The translations under genes were made by a program, and so were the position numbers. DNA of 12,217 nucleotides, taken from CAZMGD01 sp964565705. GTDB lineage: Bacteria; Actinomycetota; Acidimicrobiia; Acidimicrobiales; Ilumatobacteraceae. Below the pieces are notes generated by a model. The model was not told where the DNA came from. It ran no database searches and saw nothing but the letters and a program-made list of their open reading frames with translations. This document shows positions 1 to 7,226 of the stretch, piece after piece; positions within the stretch are counted from its first letter, which is position 1, and the number at the start of each line of letters is the position of its first letter. The stretch is taken from NCBI GenBank assembly GCA_964565705.1, contig CAZMGD010000120.1, positions 1 through 12,217 of the forward strand, written 5' to 3'.

Positions 1-8
1 GTGAGCCG

Positions 9-1160
9 TCAACCGCCGAAGCCGCGGTAGAAGCGCTCGAGGGGGCCGATGCCGAACATCCGCTGCCACCACGCGCCGAGCGCGATCGCCCCCACCCAGA
101 ACACTCCGGCGAACGCCAGCGCGGCGCCAAGGCTGAACGGTTGCACCCAACCCGACCACTCCACGACACCGTGGAACACGAAGATGTGCAGGACGTACAG
201 GCTGAGCGTCAACTGACCGGCGCGCTGCAGCGCGACGGTGATCGGATGGTGTGGGGTTCGCTCGGCGACCCAGGAGACCACACAGAACGCGGCGATCGAC
301 GAGCCCAGGGTCCCCACGGTGTACAGGAGTCCGCGATCGAAGGGCCGAGTCGACAGGATCACCGCCCAGCGACGGTCGTCGGCGTGTACGGAGGAGAACG
401 CTGGGGCCAGCATCGCGTTCAGTCCGTAGGTGACAGCGACCGCGCCGACTCCGGCGACGAGCAACGTGGGCCGCAGCCGCCCCAACCGGGGCAGGTGACG
501 ACCGAGCACCATCCCCGCGCACAAGAACGCGAGCCACGGCAGCAACGGGTGGGTGTGGCCGACGAACGTCCGCAGCAGCAGGTTGCGCGGTGAGTCCGGT
601 TCGGGATCCAACCACCGGGTGGAGCTGCCAGCGACGTCACGGTCGACACGCCACCCGGCGATGGCGGCCCCGGCGAGCGCCGCGGCAGTGCCGATCGCGA
701 CCAGCCATCGCGTCCGCAGTGTGAAGATCACCGCGGCGAACATGAAGTACGCGCCGTAGAAGAAGATGATCGTGCCGCTCCAGATCCACTCGATCACGAA
801 GCCGCCGGCGTAGAGCAGGAAGCCCCGCCGGAACAGGCGCCACCGCTCGATCGTGACCGCCGCCCGGTCGCCGCTGGCTCGGCTGCGGTTCGTCATCAGG
901 GTCACGCCCATGCCCGCGACGAGGACGAACGTCGCGGCGAAGCGCGTGCTCAACACACCGTCCCACGGGTGGAAGAGCCGATCCCAGAACGTCGGCGGGT
1001 TCGCTGTCTGCCCTCCGTTGAGGTAGCCGTGGTAGTTCATGACGACGACCCCGATCAGCGCTGTCGCTCGGGTGACGTCGAGGCCGATGATCCGGCGTGC
1101 ACCACTGCTCGTCCGCCCCGCCGGGTCGTGGTCGAACCCCCGCTCGATGGTCGTCGTCAC
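9..1160 (-). CDS. DUF418/HGSNAT-like multi-pass membrane acyltransferase
   Basis: Predicted integral membrane protein of 383 residues, complete at its stop. After a short hydrophilic N-terminus comes a first helix of the form RRIIGLDVTRATALIG (about residues 22-37). A loop LFHPWDG with His64 follows, then several more membrane segments, and a C-terminal GIGPLERFYRGF motif. The RxxxLDxxR start, the HxWxG loop and the GPLExxxR ending match bacterial DUF418 and heparan-alpha-glucosaminide N-acetyltransferase-like proteins. In HGSNAT itself a lumenal His carries an acetyl group from acetyl-CoA to an amino sugar; an analogous role for His64 is inference. The GTG start at 1160 overlaps the stop of the PLP gene (GTGA, 4 bases), suggesting translational coupling. 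A second in-frame GTG at 1166 is an alternative. It is the last gene of the mftE-mftF group within the window, so its substrate could be the mycofactocin glycan or a surface sugar; nothing in the sequence decides this. Confidence 0.78.
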   Translation of the reverse strand: MTTTIERGFDHDPAGRTSSGARRIIGLDVTRATALIGVVVMNYHGYLNGGQTANPPTFWDRLFHPWDGVLSTRFAATFVLVAGMGVTLMTNRSRASGDRAAVTIERWRLFRRGFLLYAGGFVIEWIWSGTIIFFYGAYFMFAAVIFTLRTRWLVAIGTAAALAGAAIAGWRVDRDVAGSSTRWLDPEPDSPRNLLLRTFVGHTHPLLPWLAFLCAGMVLGRHLPRLGRLRPTLLVAGVGAVAVTYGLNAMLAPAFSSVHADDRRWAVILSTRPFDRGLLYTVGTLGSSIAAFCVVSWVAERTPHHPITVALQRAGQLTLSLYVLHIFVFHGVVEWSGWVQPFSLGAALAFAGVFWVGAIALGAWWQRMFGIGPLERFYRGFGG

Positions 1161-2104
1161 ACCCACACGACCTCGTCGGCGATGGTCGCGATCAGCGGTC
1201 GCTGCAGGTCGAGCAGATCGCCGACCGCTGGCAGCGGACCGCCGGCGGGAACGAACAGCATCGTCGAGTGCATGTGCGACGGTTCCAGCATCGCGAGCCG
1301 GCGCCGAGCGAAGTGGAACGGGCTGCGTCCGTCGTCGAGCGGAGCGACGCCGTGCGTGCTGCCTGCGCCGGCGACCAGTAGCGTCCCGTCGTCGGGGACG
1401 ACCGCACCTCGGTAGCCGGCAACGCTCCCGCCGCGCACCGGTCGCACGTCGATGACGTCGGCGGTGAGCTGCAGCATCGACTTGTCGCCGTGCCACAGCG
1501 CGGTGCCCGAGCGGACCCGGATCGGGCGCTGCCCGGCGACGTCGACCAGGCGCTGCTGCGCTGGGGGAGCGAGATGGCTGACCCACAGTGATCCCGGGGG
1601 CAGCAGCGTCAACCATCGCATCGCCTCCCCGAGCCGCTCGTCGTCGGAGCCCGCCAGGGGCAGGTGGAGGCCGAAGCCAACGACATCGAGCCCGTGGGTC
1701 GCGCAGCACGCCAGCACACCGTCGAGGTCGCCGGGCCGTGCACCGAAGCGTTGCATGGAGCTGGCCAGCTTGACGATCACCCGTCCGCGCCATCCACGCG
1801 CGCTGATCCGATCGACGTGCACGGTCGATCCCACCGTGAGGACCGTGCCCGCGCGAAGTCCCCCGGGCACGTCGAGGGTCGGGGTCAGCACCACTGCGGT
1901 TCGATCGACCGGGACGTCGGCAGCCTCGAACACGGTGCCAACAGCGATCTCGTCGCCCAGCGCGGCGGCGTGGCTCATCAGCGCCCGTCGTCCGAACCCG
2001 TATCCGTTGCCCTTCACGACCGGGACCAGACCCACGGTCGTGGCCGCGGTGGTGTCGACGTGGGTGTGCCACGCCCGCTCGTCGACCGTCAGGCGAACCG
2101 TCAC
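1157..2104 (-). CDS. Alanine racemase-fold PLP protein, catalytic Tyr apparently missing
   Basis: A 315-residue protein resembling fold-type III alanine racemase (TIM barrel plus C-terminal beta domain), shorter than the usual 360-390 residues. The PLP-lysine motif is VVKGNGYGFG with Lys31 (family form VKANAYGHG). VKLASSMQRFG (Lys112, Arg119) matches the lysine and arginine around the cofactor, and VRSGTALWHG (Arg198) matches the arginine that contacts the PLP ring nitrogen. In the C-terminal domain the family motif GYADGY, which carries the second catalytic base, reads GSTHGV (248-253), placing Ser249 where the tyrosine belongs. PLP binding is therefore likely, but classical alanine racemization is doubtful. 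It may act on another amine or have a non-racemase role. The GTG start at 2104 is the only good start after mftF ends, 11 bases upstream; no in-frame ATG lies near. Its stop overlaps the start of the acyltransferase gene. The link to mycofactocin rests on gene order alone. Confidence 0.8.
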   Translation of the reverse strand: MTVRLTVDERAWHTHVDTTAATTVGLVPVVKGNGYGFGRRALMSHAAALGDEIAVGTVFEAADVPVDRTAVVLTPTLDVPGGLRAGTVLTVGSTVHVDRISARGWRGRVIVKLASSMQRFGARPGDLDGVLACCATHGLDVVGFGLHLPLAGSDDERLGEAMRWLTLLPPGSLWVSHLAPPAQQRLVDVAGQRPIRVRSGTALWHGDKSMLQLTADVIDVRPVRGGSVAGYRGAVVPDDGTLLVAGAGSTHGVAPLDDGRSPFHFARRRLAMLEPSHMHSTMLFVPAGGPLPAVGDLLDLQRPLIATIADEVVWV

Positions 2105-2112
2105 GGCCGGCG

Positions 2113-2118
2113 ACCCTA
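2113..2118 (-). promoter_or_regulatory. Possible -10 box (TAGGGT) before the PLP gene
   Basis: TAGGGT lies 8 bases before the GTG start and contains the TAG stop codon of mftF. The spacing matches the leaderless-type boxes before mftE and uma2 in this window. No convincing -35 is visible. It could be chance, with the gene simply read through from mftF. Confidence 0.3.
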
Positions 2119-3519
2119 CCGGCGAGGCGATGCCCGCTGACCGCGCTCGATCCGCGGGACGAGGGGCCCCAGGCGACGCGCGGTGACCACTCCGCGCCAC
2201 ACGCCGGCGCCGTAGGCGGCCCGATCCGTCGTGCGCAGCGCGATGTAGCGGACGGGGTCGAGGCGTGGATGGCGAGTGGTCCACTCGATCGCTCCAGGCA
2301 CGACCGCTGCAACAGCGACGGCCCAGCGGAGGCGACGCGACACCAGCGCGCCGAGCAGCGCGAACGGCCACCAGACGCTGATTGTTGCATCTGCAAGCTG
2401 AAGTCCGGCATGCATCGTCGTGGCCGATGCAACCCGCATCGCCGCAGCGGGCGCGACCGCTCGGCCGGTGAGAGAGCGTGCCAGGCGGGCGGAGCCGGCC
2501 AGGCCGAGCGCTGCGGCGGTGACGAGGTGACCGCTCGCGCCGCTTGCCCATGCGGCGATGCTCCAACCAGTCAGACGTGCGGGAGCGACCGATCCGGGGT
2601 GCCGTTCGTCGAGCACTGCAGCGGCGCTGCCGTAGGACGCGCGCTGCTGGGCCCAGTCACGGAGCGACGGGCGTGGGGCGTGTGTGGCCGCCGCCCGTGG
2701 TTCATATCGGCACCTCCAGCCAGCATCGACGAGCCGCCAGATCAGGTCGACATCCTCTCCGAAGCGCAGCGATTCGTCGAAGCCGCCGACGGCCCGGAGC
2801 ACCTCGGTGCGCAACAGCAGCACGGCCGTCGGCACGTAGCTCACCCGTGACCCGGGGCGGACGAGAGCCGGGGCCACCCCCATGTCCAGGGGTGAGCGCA
2901 CCGCCTCGTAGCGGAGGTACGCACGGTTCGACGTGGACTCGGGGGGACGGATGCGGGGGGCGACGGCAGCGACCTGGTCGTCACCGAAGTGGTCGAGCAG
3001 CATCCCGATCGCGTCGGGCTCGATCCGGGCGTCCGCGTCGACGAACAGCACGAACGGTGTGGTGACCCGTCCCAGCGCTGCGTTGCGCGCACCAGCAGGC
3101 CCTCGATTCTCCGGCAGGCGCATGATCTCGGCCCCGGCGATGGGGGGGCACGGCGAGGGTGAGGCGTCGTCGACCACCACGCTCCCGCCGAGTCCGTCGA
3201 GTCGGGCGACGAGTGCTTCGACCGCGCCCGAGGGCTCACCGTGGACCGGGATCACCGCCGTCACGTCGTGGAGCCCCGGTGTCCCCGAAGTTGGGAGCGG
3301 GTGCAGCGCGCCGGCCGCCACCAGCCGTCGGGTGAGGGCGCCGTGGCCCACCGGTGGCGGCGAGCCCTGCTCCAGCGCGTCGAGCACCGCGGCGCCGGCC
3401 GCGGTGACCCGGAAGAGCGTGAGCGGCGACCCGGCAAGCACGGTGCGGGCGTCGAGCCGGCGCCAGGCCGGGTCGCGCACGAACTCGACCTCGTCGGCGA
3501 CCGGCGTCACGCGCGCCAT
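2116..3519 (-). CDS. mftF: Mycofactocin glycosyltransferase MftF
   Basis: A 467-residue family 2 glycosyltransferase, close to the usual length of MftF (about 470). MftF adds a beta-1,4-linked glucose chain to the mycofactocin core made from the MftA peptide. An N-terminal part (about 1-80, with TVLAGSPLTLFRV) resembles the MftF-specific leader domain. The GT-A domain follows: VVVDDASPSP (Asp117-Asp118) binds the nucleotide sugar, FVDADA (161-163) is the DxD-like metal site, and FGEDVDLIWRL (Glu255-Asp256) holds the likely catalytic acidic residue. YEAVRSPLDMG near 204-214 and the PTAVLLLRTEVLRAVGGFDE stretch also look typical of the subfamily. The last 150 residues contain hydrophobic segments that may anchor it to the membrane. 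The ATG start overlaps the end of mftE by 13 bases, so the two are probably translated together. Confidence 0.9.
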   Translation of the reverse strand: MARVTPVADEVEFVRDPAWRRLDARTVLAGSPLTLFRVTAAGAAVLDALEQGSPPPVGHGALTRRLVAAGALHPLPTSGTPGLHDVTAVIPVHGEPSGAVEALVARLDGLGGSVVVDDASPSPCPPIAGAEIMRLPENRGPAGARNAALGRVTTPFVLFVDADARIEPDAIGMLLDHFGDDQVAAVAPRIRPPESTSNRAYLRYEAVRSPLDMGVAPALVRPGSRVSYVPTAVLLLRTEVLRAVGGFDESLRFGEDVDLIWRLVDAGWRCRYEPRAAATHAPRPSLRDWAQQRASYGSAAAVLDERHPGSVAPARLTGWSIAAWASGASGHLVTAAALGLAGSARLARSLTGRAVAPAAAMRVASATTMHAGLQLADATISVWWPFALLGALVSRRLRWAVAVAAVVPGAIEWTTRHPRLDPVRYIALRTTDRAAYGAGVWRGVVTARRLGPLVPRIERGQRASPRR

Positions 3520-4193
3520 TCGTCGACGGCCGCGATGAGATCCATCACCATGCGCGTGAGCAGCACGCGGCCGTGCGTGGGGTTGGCGTCGGCCGGGTCG
3601 CCGAGCACGCCGCTCGGGCTGACGGTGCGAACGCCGTCGCGGCGCAGCGCCGGCGCGAGCTCAGCGATCGGCTCGGTGCGGCCGGTCACCGCCCGATCGA
3701 CACGGACCAGGCGCGGCGCGATCGCGAGCATCAACGATGTCTCGGTGTGACCGGCGTGCGCGTCGCCGTCGGGGATCCGTGGCCACCAGCACAGCACGCG
3801 CCGTCCCTCGGTCGCGGCGATCTCCGCTGCCCGGGTTGCTGCCGCGTGATTCCCGCCGTGGCCGTTCACCAGCACGACCCCGGCGGTCCAGTCAGCGGAC
3901 CGGATCAACTCGACCAGTACCTGCGTCGTGACGTCGGTGCCGATCGAGAGGGTGCCGGGGAACTGGGCGTGCTCGCCGCTCGCGCTGACGGCGATCGGCG
4001 GAGCGATCAGCACCTCGCCCGCCTCGAAGCCGTCGGCCAGGCCCTCGGCGATCGCGATCGCGACCCGCGTGTCGGTGTCGAGCGGCAGGTGCGGTCCGTG
4101 CTGCTCGCACGAGCCGACCGGCACGGCGACGATCGGCTGCCGAGCACGCCCGTGCAGTTCCGGCCACGCCACCGACCCCAACGCGTTGCGCAT
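3507..4193 (-). CDS. mftE: Mycofactocin precursor peptidase MftE (creatininase family)
   Basis: A 228-residue creatininase-family metalloenzyme. In the mycofactocin pathway MftE cleaves the MftC-modified MftA precursor to release the Val-Tyr-derived core (AHDP). Family motifs are all present: VGSCEQHGPHLPLDTDT (29-42, with metal ligands Glu30, His32 and an Asp), FPGTLSIG (79-86), VNGHGGNH (109-116) and HAGHTETSLML (146-156). Cys29 stands where most relatives have Thr in GSTEQHG. The ATG at 4193 is preferred because a TACCCT box sits 7 bases upstream, giving a leaderless start, and because the conserved domain begins soon after. An upstream in-frame GTG at 4241 would add 16 residues with weaker codon bias. 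It heads the four-gene group with mftF. The genes mftA-mftD, normally just upstream, are absent here. Confidence 0.9.
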   Translation of the reverse strand: MRNALGSVAWPELHGRARQPIVAVPVGSCEQHGPHLPLDTDTRVAIAIAEGLADGFEAGEVLIAPPIAVSASGEHAQFPGTLSIGTDVTTQVLVELIRSADWTAGVVLVNGHGGNHAAATRAAEIAATEGRRVLCWWPRIPDGDAHAGHTETSLMLAIAPRLVRVDRAVTGRTEPIAELAPALRRDGVRTVSPSGVLGDPADANPTHGRVLLTRMVMDLIAAVDEWRA

Positions 4194-4200
4194 CGCGTCG

Positions 4201-4206
4201 AGGGTA
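4201..4206 (-). promoter_or_regulatory. Likely -10 box of a leaderless mftE promoter
   Basis: Read on the minus strand the box is TACCCT, followed by a 7-base spacer (CGACGCG) and the ATG of mftE. This TAnnnT plus 7 spacing puts the transcription start at or next to the A of the ATG, as in actinobacterial leaderless genes. No Shine-Dalgarno sequence precedes this ATG, which agrees. No clear -35 is seen. Confidence 0.5.
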
Positions 4207-4292
4207 GTGGTCGCACGATGCGTCGCCGGTGGGATCGGCACGGCTCGGTACGCTGCCGGCGCACGCGCGCCTGAACGAGCGCGGGCCCACCG

Positions 4293-4332
4293 CCGGCGCG
4301 TTCGGCGAGCGCTGGCCGTTTCGGCGCGCCGG
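4293..4332 (-). terminator. Possible hairpin terminator after the proline-rich membrane gene
   Basis: An 8-bp perfect stem (CCGGCGCG at 4293-4300 with CGCGCCGG at 4325-4332) encloses a 24-base loop and begins five bases past the stop of the minus-strand gene. There is no U-tract, so it is at best a GC-rich, non-canonical terminator. The remaining intergenic sequence to mftE holds only the mftE promoter candidate. Confidence 0.3.
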
Positions 4333-4337
4333 AGTGA

Positions 4338-5012
4338 TCAGCGGCGGCGCTTGGCGAGTGCGACGATCCCGCCCGCCAGGCAGACGAGCCCGCCGAGGAC
4401 CACGACCGGCAGCCCGGGCCCGACGGACGCGGCATCGTCGAACACGTCGCGAACATCGTCCACGCTGGTGGTCACGTCACCGAAGTCACCGAGACCGGCG
4501 ATGACGACCACCGAGGCGAAGATCACCGCCAGGATCGCGATCACGAACACGCGGCGGGCGGCGAAGAACGTGATCGCGAAACCGATGAGCACCGCGGCCA
4601 AGAACGTGAAGAACGGGCCGTCTTTCACGTTGCCGTCGCCATCGCTCGAGAAGCCGTTGAAATCGGTGCCGAGCACCGAAAACCAGTTCAGCAGGCAGCC
4701 GAGGATCACCAGCGCGCCGCCGACGAGCAGCAATGCGGCGGCGATCGGGACCGGCGGTCGCGGTGGCTTGGTGACGACGGGCTGGTAGCCGTACGTCTGC
4801 GGCTGACCGTACGCAGGGGGCGTCGGCTGTCCGTGACCGGGCGCGGCAGGCGCGGCAGGCGCGTACGGGGGCGGCGGAGGGCTCGGAAGCTGGCCAGCGG
4901 CGTGAGCCGAACCGAACGGCCCTGCCGGCGGCGGTGCCGGCGGTGGCGGTGGCGGCGGCGCGACCCCGTAGGGCGGCGGCGGGATGGGACGGTCGTCTGG
5001 GGTGTTGCTCAT
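4338..5012 (-). CDS. Proline-rich N-terminus, four-helix membrane protein of unknown function
   Basis: A 224-residue protein. Residues 1 to about 87 are a disordered, presumably cytoplasmic tail of Pro, Gly, Ala and Tyr, with runs such as PPPPPPPAPPP. Four hydrophobic segments follow at about 88-110, 132-151, 154-175 and 199-220, ending in a basic KRRR tail. An acidic stretch between helices 3 and 4 (DFGDVTTSVDDVRDVFDD) probably faces outward. Proline-rich tails joined to small membrane domains are common in actinobacteria, often near cell-envelope or division functions, but no specific family is recognised. The ATG start at 5012 is clear. Its upstream region is shared with the divergent secreted-protein gene. 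A CATACT hexamer on the minus strand about 40 bases upstream is only a weak -10 candidate. Confidence 0.8.
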   Translation of the reverse strand: MSNTPDDRPIPPPPYGVAPPPPPPPAPPPAGPFGSAHAAGQLPSPPPPPYAPAAPAAPGHGQPTPPAYGQPQTYGYQPVVTKPPRPPVPIAAALLLVGGALVILGCLLNWFSVLGTDFNGFSSDGDGNVKDGPFFTFLAAVLIGFAITFFAARRVFVIAILAVIFASVVVIAGLGDFGDVTTSVDDVRDVFDDAASVGPGLPVVVLGGLVCLAGGIVALAKRRR

Positions 5013-5142
5013 CGTCGATTGCCCGATCGGTCGAGGTCAGCGCATCAGTATGCATCGTCACGCAGGGTGAGCGATGCCCATGCAGTTCTCAGGAGTCCTC
5101 AACAGCGCCTTCAGCTTCGTCGGTGATGGTGGCAGGGCGTTG

Positions 5143-5149
5143 AAAGGAG
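5143..5149 (+). promoter_or_regulatory. Strong Shine-Dalgarno site for the secreted protein gene
   Basis: AAAGGAG lies 10 bases before the ATG at 5160 and fixes that start. It is the clearest ribosome binding site in the window and contrasts with neighbours that seem leaderless. The divergent region 5013-5159 must hold promoters in both directions, but I cannot identify a confident -10/-35 pair for this gene. Confidence 0.65.
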
Positions 5150-5159
5150 CAACCACCAC

Positions 5160-5927
5160 ATGAAACCTCGCTCACTCGCCATCCTCGGCGTCGGGATGGG
5201 CCTCGCCGCCGGCGGCGCGACCGCTGTCGTGATCGGCGTGCCCGGCGGCGTCGGCGCCGCATCACCGGCCGCAATCGCCGTCAGTGACGATGGCGTCACC
5301 ACCACAACGACGGCCGACGGTGCCACGGCGCCCGACACATCGACCGACACCTCGACGGGTGGCACGGGCGCAACCCGGCCCGATCGCGGCGAGCGCGTGA
5401 CCGAGGCGCTGCAGCCGCTCATCGACGACGGCACCTTGACCCAGGCCCAAGCCGACGCCGTCATCGCCACCCTCGAGGACATCGCACCGTTCGGCGGTGG
5501 TCACGGTGGTCACGGTGGCACCGGTGGCGGAGGGTACGGCAGACGTGGCGGGGTGAGCCTCGACAGCGCGGCGACGACGCTCGGTGTCAGCGCCGCCGAT
5601 CTGCGCAGCGCACTCGCCGACGGCAAGAGCATCGCCGACGTCGCGACCGAGCAGGGCGTCGACCTGCAGACCGTGATCGACGCGCTGGTCGCGGACGCCT
5701 CCGCGCGGATCGACCAGCAGGTGACCGACGGCAAGCTGACCGTCGAGGAGGCGGCGACCAAGAAGGCCGAGCTGACGGAACGGATCACCGAGGCCGTGAA
5801 CCAGGCCGGCGGGTTCGGCGCGGGGATGGGCGGTGGGTCAGGCGGCCCCCACGGTCAGCGCCCGACCGATGGCGACACGCCGCCGACGACGTCGGACGCG
5901 TCCCCGGACACGACGACCGGCGGCTGA
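5160..5927 (+). CDS. Secreted protein with Gly/His linker and helical repeat region
   Basis: A 255-residue predicted exported protein. The N-terminus (MKPRS followed by a long Ala/Gly/Val hydrophobic run to about residue 35) looks like a signal peptide or a single membrane anchor. A Thr/Asp-rich low-complexity stretch (46-72) follows. Then come a helical hairpin (ALQPLIDDGTLTQAQADAV), a GGHGGHGGTGGGG linker and a second helical region (about 140-220). That region contains LGVSAADLRSALADGKSIAD and a further DGKLTVEEAATKKAEL hairpin. The tail is Gly-, Thr- and Asp-rich. The repeated (D)GxLTxxxA hairpins are common in secreted actinobacterial proteins without known biochemical function. Start choice is supported by a strong ribosome binding site. 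A 16-bp hairpin lies 16 bases after the stop, so it is probably transcribed alone. Confidence 0.8.
   Translation: MKPRSLAILGVGMGLAAGGATAVVIGVPGGVGAASPAAIAVSDDGVTTTTTADGATAPDTSTDTSTGGTGATRPDRGERVTEALQPLIDDGTLTQAQADAVIATLEDIAPFGGGHGGHGGTGGGGYGRRGGVSLDSAATTLGVSAADLRSALADGKSIADVATEQGVDLQTVIDALVADASARIDQQVTDGKLTVEEAATKKAELTERITEAVNQAGGFGAGMGGGSGGPHGQRPTDGDTPPTTSDASPDTTTGG
5496..5522 (+). repeat. Short 9-bp tandem repeat coding for the Gly/His linker
   Basis: Two exact copies of GGTGGTCAC and a third diverged copy (GGTGGCACC) encode GGH GGH GGT. It is an in-frame repeat likely to vary in copy number between strains; the histidines could bind metal, but that is speculation. Confidence 0.6.
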
Positions 5928-5943
5928 ACGCCTGCTCCCGCCC

Positions 5944-5983
5944 GAGGGCGGTCGGTGCCATCTCGCCGGCGCCGGCCGCCCTC
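5944..5983 (+). terminator. Strong hairpin terminator after the secreted protein gene
   Basis: The arms 5944-5959 and 5968-5983 pair over 16 bp, with two G-U wobbles when transcribed from the plus strand, around an 8-base loop (ATCTCGCC). It starts 16 bases after the stop at 5927. No U-tract follows, as is common in high-GC actinobacteria. The structure covers the earliest possible GTG start of the downstream MFS gene (5955), which argues for a later start there. Confidence 0.6.
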
Positions 5984-6059
5984 CGTCGCGTCCCGGGTTG
6001 TGCTCGACCGGGCCGTGCACCATCCTCGTCGGGTGGCAGCTCCCGTCGACGCAGGGCCC

Positions 6060-7226
6060 GTGCTCACGCGGCGGTTGCTCTGGCTGCTGGCCGCGGCGAC
6101 CGGGATCACCGCCGCCAACCTGTACTACGCCCAGCCACTGCTGCACACCATCGCCGACGACTTCGGCGCCAGCGAGGCGGCGACGGGCCTGATCGTGACC
6201 GGTTCGCAGATGGGCTATGCCGTCGGCCTCGCGTTCATCGTGCCCGCCGGCGACCTGCTGGATCGGCGGCTGGTGGTGCCTCGGATGCTCGGTGGCGCCG
6301 CCGCCGTGCTGCTCGTCGCCGCTGCCGCTCCGCAGCTCTGGGTCCTGATCGTCACCGCGACCCTGATCGGGTTGCTCGCCGTCGTCGCCCAGCTGCTCGT
6401 GCCGCTCGCCGCCGAGCTCGCCTCCGATGGTCAGCGCGGCCGAGCCGTCGGCACCGTGATGAGCGGGCTGCTGCTCGGCATCCTCCTCGCCCGGACCGTC
6501 TCCGGTGTCATCGGCTCGCTCGCCGGGTGGCGCGCGGTGTTCGTGGTCGGCGCGGCAGCGACCGCGACGCTGGCGGTCGTGCTCCGCGTCGCCCTCCCCG
6601 CCGAACGGCCTCGGGAGGCGGTGGCCTACGGTGACATCCTTCGCTCGGCGGTCCGGTTGGCCCGGGATGAGCCGGAACTGCGTCGATCGGCGGCCCTCGG
6701 CGCAACCGTGTTCGCCACGTTCAGCGTGTTCTGGACGACCGTCGCGTTCCTGCTCGGCGACGCGCCGTTCGACTACTCGGATTCAGCGATCGGCCTCCTC
6801 GGGCTCGTCGGTGCGGCAGGCGCCCTCGTCGCGATGGCGGCCGGTCGCCTGGCCGACCGCGGTCTCGCCCGCCCCGGTCGTCTCGCGGCAGGGCTGTGCC
6901 TCGTGCTCGCGTTCGGCGTGCTGTGGCTCGGTCGGTCCTCGATCGCGTTGATCGTGATCGGCGTGCTGGTGCTCGACGTCGGTGTGCAGGGTGCGCACAT
7001 CCTCAACCAGTCCACGATCTACGAGCTCGCTCCCCAGGCCCGGAGCAGGGTCAACGCGGTCTACATGACCAGCTACTTCCTCGGTGGCGCGCTCGGTTCT
7101 GCGGCCGGCGCCGCAGCGTTCGAACGCGGCGGCTGGGGGTGGACGTGCTCGCTCGGCGCGGGTCTCGGCGTGCTCGCGGTGCTCGTCGCCGCCCGCCGCC
7201 CCGGCCGGCGAACACCCCCTCCGTAG
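6060..7226 (+). CDS. MFS transporter, probable drug or metabolite exporter
   Basis: About 388 residues from the preferred GTG at 6060, with a hydrophobic pattern fitting 12 transmembrane helices. The first helix ends in ITAANLYYAQPLLHTIADDFG, a hallmark of a widespread MFS exporter subgroup. The loop after helix 2 has AGDLLDRRLVV, the form of MFS motif A (G-x-L-x-D-R). The central cytoplasmic loop (about 176-200) and a second motif-A-like GRLADRGLARPGR divide the two halves. Substrate cannot be predicted. Start choice is uncertain: in-frame GTGs also lie at 5955, 6000, 6015 and 6033. The 5955 codon lies within the terminator hairpin, and 6033 would add nine residues. The 6060 start places helix 1 right after a short basic VLTRR end, as in relatives. 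The stop codon (TAG) is one base before an in-frame ATG of pcrA. Confidence 0.85.
   Translation: MLTRRLLWLLAAATGITAANLYYAQPLLHTIADDFGASEAATGLIVTGSQMGYAVGLAFIVPAGDLLDRRLVVPRMLGGAAAVLLVAAAAPQLWVLIVTATLIGLLAVVAQLLVPLAAELASDGQRGRAVGTVMSGLLLGILLARTVSGVIGSLAGWRAVFVVGAAATATLAVVLRVALPAERPREAVAYGDILRSAVRLARDEPELRRSAALGATVFATFSVFWTTVAFLLGDAPFDYSDSAIGLLGLVGAAGALVAMAAGRLADRGLARPGRLAAGLCLVLAFGVLWLGRSSIALIVIGVLVLDVGVQGAHILNQSTIYELAPQARSRVNAVYMTSYFLGGALGSAAGAAAFERGGWGWTCSLGAGLGVLAVLVAARRPGRRTPPP

Noticed and set aside
1161..2432. Upstream extension of the acyltransferase frame through the PLP gene and into mftF
   Set aside because: The translation is Arg- and Pro-rich nonsense in the shadow of two recognisable genes on the same strand; the real protein begins near 1160.
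2105..2566. Longer form of the PLP protein starting inside mftF
   Set aside because: The added residues overlap the mftF coding region in another frame, are Arg-rich and match nothing in alanine racemase.
4806..5012. GC-rich repeats around the proline-rich tail, considered as a CRISPR or tandem array
   Set aside because: The repetition comes from proline codons in a coding region and has no regular repeat-spacer structure.
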